Source: Cryptomeria japonica (taxonomy: Eukaryota; Streptophyta; Pinopsida; Cupressales; Cupressaceae). Taken from it: 64,000 bases of DNA. Position 1 is the stretch's first letter. Each line of letters opens with the position of its first letter. The notes under the pieces were generated by a model that worked only from the letters and a program-made list of their open reading frames with translations, did not search any database and was not told where the DNA came from. Position numbers and translations under genes: made by a program. The stretch is taken from assembly GCF_030272615.1 (NCBI RefSeq), contig NC_081410.1:573077241-573141240 (forward strand). Reading direction: 5' to 3'. Shown piece after piece: positions 56,216-64,000 of the stretch.

Positions 56216-58055
56216 TTTGGAGCTTTTGTATTGTTTATTAGATATCATTGTATACTTGGACTTTTATTGTTTTATGATGATCTATATACAGACATGGATT
56301 CTATATGATGATGCTTTTATTTATGCATGTTACTTTATTTGATGATGTTCTATATGCTTATATGATTTGATTTTATGGATGCTTAGATGCTTGGATTAGA
56401 TGGATGCAATGAGTAGATGGATAATGATATGATGATAATAACTTATATGATGCAATGATAAATGTTTTTTCTTTTATTTTGATGATTTTGGATGCAAATG
56501 AAAATTATTACTTAACTATTGCAAATGCAAATGATCTATATGAAAATGCAAATGAATGATTGATTAATGTTTACGATGATGTACATACAAATGATCTATA
56601 TGAAATGTTTCTTTTGAAATTTTTATGCATGCAACTAAATGATAAATGGAATGATAATGCAAATAATAATGATACACTATATGGTTAATGAAATGCACTT
56701 AAATGAATGCACCTAATATAATGATAAAATGCAGCTATAATGAAATGAATAATGGTTAAAAATGAATGCACCTACAATGATTAAATGCAAATTGTTTTTA
56801 TTTGTCCAAGTATACTCAATCTTTATTTATGACCATTGATCTGCTAATGAAATGATATGCTTATAATGCAGCTGACAAATGAATGCTTATAATGTAAATG
56901 AATAATGAGCTAATGAAATGATCTAACTAAAATTTATACTGCCATTCTTCATATGCTATCTTGTAACAGTGCTTGATTTCATCATTGAGCTTTAAAATGT
57001 TGTAAGAAAATAGAAGCAACTTGACATAAAGATTCAAGATGACCTGAGTATTTCTTACATGGATTTTGATATAGCAAGTTAATACAAGCAAATTGATATA
57101 ATGAATCAAGTTGACCTGAGTATTTCTTGCAGAACAGACAAGGAGTATCTCCTTTCATGCATGACTTGGAACGTCCTCCTTGATCTTTTGCTGATCATAT
57201 CTTGAGACAAGTTCATACCATAGTAAGAGATAAACCACAGACAGCAATCAAAGAAAATAAGCATGCCCCATCATAGCTCCTCTAGTCATTGACATCCTTG
57301 AGTCACATAGAGTACATGATTAGCAATAAAATCAAGAAATAAACATTGAATCTTGTATGTCACTCACATGTTCTTATGGTCATTAACTGATATAATCATC
57401 TTGATGAATGATCTTTGATAATATTTTATAGCTTTCGGGTTGATTCTTCATTTTCTAAGTTTAACGATTCAGTTGTTGATGAGATGCCTTGATTGATTTG
57501 TTGCTTGTTATCTATTTCAAAACCCTAGATGTTTTTGGATTTTCTAATTTTTTCGAATGTTTTTGGATTTTTAAATTTTCAAAAGATCACCTTAGCAAAA
57601 GGAATTGGGATTTTGCCCCTAGTAGAAACAAAAATTTATTATGGATGTATGAATTGATCAAGATCCAAACCATAACAGAATAGAAATGCAGATTGATAGA
57701 TACTGATAAAATCTAAGATAGTGACTATGACAAGTATGTCAAAAGGTTATAATTGTTGGTAAGCTACATATTTCTTGCTAAATTGTTCAGAGCAATGGAT
57801 GTGAAAGATGGAATGGATAAGGTAAGATAGATGGAAGTGATAAATGTGAGAGGATGGAGTGGATAGGTGCACAAAGAGATCTCATGGATGGAGGAACTCA
57901 CTTTTTAGATAGTGCCTATTTACCAGGTTTTCACCATCTAAATTTATTGCATTTTTGTTGTTTTATACTTTTTAGGGATTTTCTGCTTTTCTGATTTTTA
58001 CTGATTTCTTCAGGACTTTATATGCCTTTTATTGATTTTTCCAGGACTTTATATC
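56216..58055. other. Non-coding, AT-rich spacer with AAATGAATGCA-type repeats
   Basis: Between the PMD ORF and the integrase end there is no convincing gene. From about 56350 to 56930 short units such as AAATGAATGCA, AATGATAATGCAAAT and CTATATGAAATG recur irregularly. The rest is unrecognised. Confidence 0.55.
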
Positions 58056-58756
58056 TCAAGCATAGAATTTTTTGAGATGGATAGAATTGATAGGTTCATC
58101 AAACCAATCACCTTTAGAGGTAGATAACTTGTATGCTCCTGATCCATATGTTTCTACTATGACAAAAGGTCCTGGCCAATTTGGTTCAAATTTTCCCTTC
58201 TTTTCTCGGTCTTGCTGATTTCTCGGATTCTCCCTTAGAACTATGTCTCCAATATGGAAAGTGCATGGCTTGACTCTGTGGTTATAGCTTCTTGTCATTC
58301 TTTGTTGGTATACTTTCAAATGGTCTGTTGCATTTTGGCGACGTTCCTGAATCAGTTCTAGTTCCTGGAGTCGAGAGACTCTTTATTCTTCTTTTGGTAT
58401 AAGACCATGCAAGGATACTCATAGAGAAGGTATCTCTACTTCTATAGGTAATATAGCTTCTAATCCATAGACCAAACAATATGGAGTTGCCCCTATTGGA
58501 GTGCGGACACTAGTTCGGTATGCCCAAAGAGCAGGATTTAGCTGAATGTGCCAGTCTTTTCCAGCTTCATTGACTGTTTTCTTCAGGATTTTCAAGATAG
58601 TTTTGTTTGATGCCTCAACTTGACCATTACCTTGTGGATAATATGGAGTAGAGAACCTATGTTGGATATGAAATTTTTCACATAGCACTTTTACATCTTG
58701 ATTTTTGAATGGTCTTCCATTATTAGTGATAATGGTCATAGGAACTCCATAGAGAC
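58056..58756 (-). pseudogene. Tat-type Ty3-gypsy integrase, truncated by an insertion
   Basis: On the minus strand the core reads LYGVPMTIITNNGRPF, FHIQHRFSTPYYPQGNGQVE and WAYRTSVRTPIGATPY. The C-terminal module has FEPNWPGPFVIVETYGSGAY and ends PINSIHLKKFYA with a stop. The Glu of the DDE triad (QGNGQVE) is present. The second Asp (normally IITDNG) is Asn, at 58722-58724. A frame change lies near 58430-58300. Everything upstream (RT, gag) is cut off by the LTR that starts at 58757 and would lie beyond the window. The C-terminal style fits the Tat/Ogre lineage (inference). Confidence 0.87.
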
Positions 58757-59854
58757 TGTTGGCATTTTTTATGTTTATGTTGTGATTGTCATTGATGGAC
58801 ACACACTTGCATTAAGATCCTCTTTATATGTATGAGTTAGAGCACAACTGGTATTTGTTTCAACCGGTATGTTGCAAGTATGTTGTATTATAGTCATTAG
58901 ACTATTGATATTTTGCAGAATGTGTTTACCAGTCTAAAGTGGCATGTTGACCTTAAGCAGTATGAGGGATTAAAGTGGCATAACACATTTTGACCAGTCT
59001 TCATTTTTGTCAAACCGGCAACCAGCTTTTTGTATGAACCGGTAATACTCTGTGATGAGTTACCAACCGACATTTTGTGATAAGTTATCAATCCACCGAT
59101 TGTTTGACGGTGCCGACACACTGGCGGTGCTTCTTGTGTCGTGTTACTGAGTATGTCTAGATTCATTGAACCTAGGAAATTGAAATGTAATCCTATTAGA
59201 CTAACATAAAATAAGATTCCTTTAAAAGGACATCATGTCTAGGTTTTTAGGTTGTGGCTAGGGTTTAAGGTGGTTGAGGAGTGGAAAAGCATATGAATGT
59301 GTAGAAGATTGAAGTAATGCAGGAGTGCATTAAGAACAAGCTATCAAGGATCTAACTGAGCAGTCTATGCTATTAGATAGATGAAATGCTTGTTGATTAC
59401 TCGCATCTTTGACAAGTCTGTAGCCCTTAACCAGGTAGGCCCAAAAGACTTTTGTAAAATCCTCTAACAAGGTGGTTCACCTTTGTGAATCTAAAATCCT
59501 CTATCAAGGTAGTCCTTGATCGAACTTATCTCCTAACAGAGATTGAGATTCCTAACAGGATCTATTCCGGTGAAGAACATTGTAAGACCTTAACCGGTCT
59601 GTTTTCTATTTTGCAGATAGTGACTTGTGAGTTCCATCTCACCGTGATTTTTCCCATTTGGGTTTCCATGTCAAATATCTTGTGTTATGGTTGTATTGCT
59701 TTTGTGGTTGAATGCTTTATTTGCATTTTGGTTTGCATGTGTGATAACCGGTCTGTCTGTTAAACTATTTTACCAGTTTATCTTTAGACTATTTAAGTGT
59801 TTAAGTGTAGTGTTTTTTGGAATACTAATTCACCCCCCCTCTTAGTATTCATCA
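58757..59854 (+). repeat. 5' LTR of copy 2 (1,098 bp)
   Basis: It starts TGTTGGCATTTTTTATG and ends TTAGTATTCATCA. The TATA-like site is weakened to CCTTTAAAAGGAC near 59219. The hairpin stem GTGAG/CTCAC is at 59627-59631 and 59638-59642, followed by TTTTTCCCATTTGGGTTTCC, and the CACCCCCCCTCTTAG box lies at about 59831-59846. Confidence 0.92.
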
Positions 59855-59856
59855 AT

Positions 59857-59868
59857 TGGTATCAGAGC
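59857..59868 (+). promoter_or_regulatory. Primer-binding site of copy 2
   Basis: TGGTATCAGAGC, the exact complement of the 3' end of plant initiator-Met tRNA, starts three bases after the LTR. Confidence 0.93.
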
Positions 59869-59904
59869 CTACCTTTCTATAAGTTTAACCACTTGGAAAG
59901 AGAT

Positions 59905-61182
59905 ATGGGGGAATACACCTTAAGGGAACTTACTCAATGGCTCACTCAGTCTGAGAAAGCCTATGATGATCTTATGGTCAAATACAAGGCATCTCAAGCA
60001 AAAAGGAGAGAACATGCAGAAAAGCTAATGGAGCTATCTGAAAATAGTTTTGTAGATGAAGTAGACATGGAAGCCCTAACTGCAGAAGTAAATAAGTTGA
60101 ATGAATCAAACTCCAACCTGAGAAAGGAGTTGGAAGGACTGACTATCTGGATGTGTTAAGAGCTTGAGAACCAAAGAAAAACTAAAGACCTAGTGAAAGA
60201 AAGAGATTGTGAGATCTCCAAGTTGAAACAAGAGATGAGTGCCCTAAATGCTCAACTCCATGCAAGCAAGGTGGAAAAGGAAGACATGCAAGGAGAACTA
60301 AACACTGCCATCTTTGAGAATGAAAATTTGTTGGAAACAAATGCTGCTATTTCCAAAGAACTCTCTGAGTCAAAGGAAATACTTGCTAAGTTCGATAAAA
60401 GTACTGTCAAGCTAGAGCAAAAGAGTGAGTCAACTAGACCGGTAAAGAATACCAATGGACTTCATTTCTCTAGACATGAGGAAGGAGAATCCTCAAGAAC
60501 AAATGTTGAAGCATCAAAGAAGCAACCGACATTCAAAGGTAAAGGTTAGAAAAAATTCAAACCTATTTTCTTTAACTATCTTAAAGAAGGACACACTACC
60601 AATGTATGTAGGAGCAAAGCCTATAATAATTTTCCTTACTTTATTAACAATGTACCTAGATCCAATAAGTTCAATGGTCATTGTTATGCATGCAAAAAGT
60701 ATGGGCATAGAGCATTTGAATGCAGTCCTGTCATGAATGACACTGGAAGATATCCTCAGAGGACCCAAGGAGTTGGTCCTGAACCTTTTGTGAACCAGAA
60801 TCACAACCGGTTTAATGTATTCAATCATCAGCCAAGAAGCAGTGACTATCAAGCGGCAACCTAATGGAGAGCAAATTGTATGATCTATCATGGTCATGGT
60901 CACACTGCTGCAACATGCAGAAGGAAGAATGGAAACATGAACAATGGACTTTGGAGAGCACCTGGTTTGGTTTGCTATCATTGCAACAAACTGGGTCACA
61001 TTGCAAGATTCTGTAGAAGCAGAAAGAGTATATCTGATGATATACCGGTCACTCAGGAAGGAGGAATTGATGTTGAAATAGTTCAAGCGGACATGAAAAA
61101 AACCTAGAAGAGGAAACCAGTAATGTTGGAAGAGGAACCAGTTTCTGCACCTAGTGTGGAAATATCGAAACCGACAAACTAA
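59905..61182 (+). pseudogene. ORF1 of copy 2: coiled-coil Gag-like protein with four zinc-knuckle positions
   Basis: A single frame of 425 codons from ATG 59905 (MGEYTLRELTQWLTQSEKAY) to TAA at 61180. It is interrupted only by stops at 60157, 60547, 60862 and 61105, with no frameshift. Residues 1-200 look like a coiled coil. Knuckle positions follow: YLKEGHTTNVC (about residue 224, first Cys lost), CYACKKYGHRAFEC (260, perfect CX2CX4HX4C), CMIYHGHGHTAATC (325, second Cys replaced by Tyr as in copy 1) and CYHCNKLGHIARFC (357, perfect). The stop at 60157 matches copy 1. The likely role is binding and packaging of element RNA, by analogy with Gag nucleocapsid. Confidence 0.82.
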
Positions 61183-61632
61183 GATTCAAAAGGCTTAGGG
61201 GGAGCAAACGACAAAATGTTTTCAAACCCCTGGTTTATACCAGCAAAAGACCTTAGCTAATATATGATACCTGTCACTTGGTAGAAGACTGAAAATGGTA
61301 AAAAGAAAACTTAGGGTTTATGCCCTAATGGAGGAGCATTAATGACAGTAGGTGAGGACTATGTTTAAAAGCATTTTTGAAATCATTTCTCACTAGCAGT
61401 TTTTGAGCAAAGAAAAGTTTTTCAAAGAGCATAGTGACAAAAAGGCATTTTGAGTAGACATTTGGAGAAATTGAGAAACCACGAAAGACATTCAAATTCA
61501 AATAGCAAACGGTCAAGTGGAGAACACAAAGCGGTGATTCAGCTATCGACAAAGTGAGGAGTGAAGGAGAATCAGAAAGCCCTAAATTTGCATGTTTTAA
61601 AAGGTATTTCTCGAGTTCTTAAAATTTCTACA
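61183..61632. other. Inter-ORF spacer of copy 2
   Basis: A non-coding segment similar to the ORF1-ORF2 spacer of copy 1 (23859-24304), including GCTTAGGGGGAGCA near 61195. Its retention in both copies suggests that ORF2 is translated separately, or from a processed or subgenomic message; the sequence does not show which. Confidence 0.5.
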
Positions 61633-64000
61633 ATGGCTTCCGCATCTCATACCAGTTCTAGTGCATCTATTGAGTCTGAAAGTTTTATTCAACGGAAGTC
61701 AAAATATAATGCCCTGTCACAAGTTCCGGCTGGAGTAATAGTAGAAGAGGGAATTTCTGACTACATAGATTGCAAGATTGAAGACCTAGGGTCTCTAGCC
61801 ATCCACTCCCAACTAGGTTTGTTTTGTGGACAAGATAAGATGATCAAACTGAAGTATAGTATTCTAGAGAAGAAGAAACTCCATAATGATGTTTACTTCC
61901 TGGAGGATTTCACAGAAGATCATATAAGGATTATTCTGAGCAGGGTCCATGGTAACAAAATGTACTTGGAGAGGATGCATGATATCACACCGTAGGAAAT
62001 TCATGCAGTCACTAGTTTCTGCAATACAGGGGAAGTACTAGCCCTAAGGACAGTTAGTAAAACTGAGATGTCCAAGCTCACTGGTTCAGTGAGTGACTCA
62101 CGGGGTATGACTGTACATTCAATCAAGGATGATCTGGTTAAGTATGCCTACATGGTGATAGGCTACCAGACGTTCTCAGCCAGCAGAATCAACTCTGTAT
62201 CTGCTGTAGAGGTAAATGCCACTTACCAAATGATAAAGGAGGATGCATCATTTGACCTATGCACTAGTATGCAAAGGCAACTCCTATTGAACCTGAAATC
62301 AATTAAACAAGATAATACACTGAGGTTCAAGTTTAGACAACTATTGGTTGGGTTGTTCTTTTACTTCCAAGGATACTTCCTAGGAGTAGGAGACGTTCAG
62401 TGGTCTGGTGACCAACTGGTAACCAAGCAAATCAAGGAAAGCATTGAAGCACTTGGAACCTATTACCTTGATATTCTGAACAAGTATTTTGATGAGTTCA
62501 GAAGGAAGATGAGCCAAAGAGTGAGGATATCAGGAGACATTGTCAAGAAATATGAAGACGATGTTTGCTTCACCATCCAAGTAGACAAATGTATAATGAA
62601 GGCTGTTGAGCCTAGAATGGAAGAAGTGGAGCCAATGGGCTATGAGGTCATGTACGACATGCTAGAAGGGTATGCCTCTACCCTTATTTCCTCACCACTT
62701 GATCCTAAGGTGAAGAGAACTGGCACCTACCTAGAGAGGATAGCATCGGTTGAGGAACCACCAGTAGTGAAAGAGAAAGGACCGGCAGTGAAGAAGGCAA
62801 AGGCAGTGCCTGCAGCATCAGCACTGGTTACTACTGCAACTCCAACAGTGACCAAGCGGTCACCAGCTAAGAAGAAACCAGAAGCTGCACCGGCTAAATT
62901 GTTCCAGAGAAAGAGGAAGACAAGAAGAAACTCTCCAAACTTAGAAGAAACTGTGTTTGACGAGCAGCCCAAAAAGGTGAGACAGACAAGAAAGAAGACA
63001 AAGAGTGAACTGGCATCTTCAGCACCGGTAAATATAGACATCTCCTCCTACAAACCTTTGACACATTGTCAAAGAACTATCAAAAACATTAGGAGAAAAG
63101 TATTGAATGATTTAATTGATTATTTTGATGACTTTAATGATGATTGAAAGGAGGCGGTGGAAAAAGAAATAATTCAATATTTATGTATTAATGACCAATC
63201 CCCTTTAGAAATTAGATCTGAAACATTGGATTCTTTGTATAAGTCCTTAGACAATAAATGGCACATTGCCATAGAGCAGGAACAAGAAATAAGAGAAAAA
63301 ATTTTTACTGAACACTTTCCTGATGTATCAAATTCAGAACTGTTTGATGTAATGAACAAGTACAAAGGTCTTTTCTTCATGAGAAGAAGAAGACTCCTGT
63401 TACTATAAGGAAAAGGTAAGGAAGTGCTCAAGGATACACACACTCACACCCTAGATGCTTTGAAGATGCATCGATTGCCTGAAGCCAACAGCAAGCTGAG
63501 AAAGAACCGACTTTATCCAAACCGGATGAAGCATTTTATGATGAAGGGAATCTGGTTGATGAATCGGTCGACACTATTGATGTCGATGCCCTGGATGGAG
63601 AAGATGTTACCAAGGAGATACCATCTGAGGCAACAGGTCAAGAGCAATAGGCTAAACAGGAGAAGAAAGTTGAGGACAGTCAGGAAGCAACAAAGAAAGA
63701 GGCCGAGCATAGGAAAAAGGAAGAAGAAGAGAATAGGAAGAAGGATGAAGAAGAGAAGAGAAAAAAGGAAGAAGAAGAGAAGAAGAAGAAAGATGAAGAA
63801 GAGAAGCAGAAGAAGAAGGAAGAAGAGAAAAAGAAAAAGGATGAAGAGGAAAAGAAGAAGAAAGCTAAAGAGGAAAAGAAGAAGAAAGATGAAGAGGAGA
63901 AGAAGAAGAAAGATGAAGAGGAGAAGTAGAAGAAGGATGAAGAGGAGAAAAAGAAGCTAGAAGATGAAAAGAAGAAGAAGGAAAAAGAAGATAAGGAACA
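61633..64000 (+). pseudogene. ORF2 of copy 2: large unknown protein, incomplete at window end
   Basis: ATG 61633 begins MASASHTSSSASIESESFIQ. One frame runs to about 63490, with stops only near 61996, 63145 and 63406. The 359-codon block 62068-63147 is the longest open stretch. The globular part includes IKDDLVKYAYMVIGYQTF and LRFKFRQLLVGLFFYFQGYF. Then come a basic KKAKAV..KKKPEAAP linker, NIDISSYKPLTHCQRT at about residue 468, and FFMRRRRLLLL near 580. A frameshift near 63490 moves the Lys/Glu-rich coiled coil (from about 63690) into another frame. That region then runs to the window edge. No known family was recognised; the architecture matches copy 1. Confidence 0.75.

Larger units (their letters stand above)
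58757..64000 (+). mobile_element. Non-autonomous two-ORF LTR retrotransposon (copy 2), runs off the window
   Basis: It has the same organisation as 21454-28833: a 5' LTR (58757-59854), an exact iMet primer site, ORF1 (59905-61182) and ORF2 from 61633 to the window end. It is inserted in a Tat-type integrase; the left flank is GAGAC (58752-58756). Most of the internal sequence aligns with copy 1, but with many differences, so the copies come from different insertion events. No pol domain is seen up to 64000. Confidence 0.9.

Noticed and set aside
63424-63960. Arg/Lys-rich frame of 178 codons
   Set aside because: Frame-shifted reading of the same Lys/Glu repeat in copy 2, after a small indel near 63490. 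It is not an independent basic protein.

Overview
This window reads as nuclear DNA of a land plant with a large, repeat-rich genome. The evidence is a PLS-class pentatricopeptide-repeat (PPR) gene with DYW-type remnants, chromovirus and Tat-type Ty3-gypsy elements, Ty1-copia reverse transcriptase, a plant mobile domain (PMD) ORF, and many LTRs whose primer sites match initiator-Met tRNA. A gymnosperm is plausible from the size and age of the nested LTR elements, but nothing here proves it. No intact host gene, rRNA, tRNA or CRISPR array was found. The only host-type gene is a broken PPR gene at 38.2-40.6 kb.

Layout. 0-6.3 kb: the 3' end of an LTR, diverged spacer, and a decayed plus-strand ORF of about 1,000 codons with no recognised family. 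6.26-20.52 kb: a full-length 14.26-kb Ty3-gypsy chromovirus on the minus strand, with LTRs of 3.8 and 4.1 kb and a perfect AATCG target duplication. A 1.55-kb solo LTR interrupts its reverse transcriptase, flanked by a perfect CAGAA duplication. 20.8-31 kb: a minus-strand Tat-like gag-pro remnant, split by a complete 7.4-kb non-autonomous LTR element (21454-28833). 31-36 kb: LTR fragments, one carrying a second perfect solo LTR (33898-35640, TCATT duplication). 36-41 kb: spacer, the PPR pseudogene and a 328-bp foldback MITE. 41-47.6 kb: spacer, an (AG)n tract, a solo LTR and a second gag-pro remnant. 48-50.5 kb: a copia deletion derivative. 50.7-58.8 kb: a solo-type LTR, then a Tat-type element read from the minus strand (3' LTR, PPT, integrase end) with a PMD ORF on the opposite strand. 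58.76-64 kb: a second copy of the non-autonomous element, inserted into the Tat integrase and running off the window.

The most distinctive content is the two-copy non-autonomous LTR family. It has LTRs of about 1.1 kb, an iMet primer site, a Gag-like ORF1 (coiled coil plus a series of zinc knuckles) and a long ORF2 (about 1,000 codons) ending in a Lys/Glu-rich coiled coil. I see no protease, integrase, reverse transcriptase or RNase H in it, so it presumably depends on enzymes supplied in trans. Both copies carry the same TAA stop at the same place in ORF1. A second notable signal is a pair of small hairpins found near the 3' end of ten otherwise diverged LTRs, with compensatory base changes in the first stem. 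Those LTRs also share a C-rich box beside their 3' ends.
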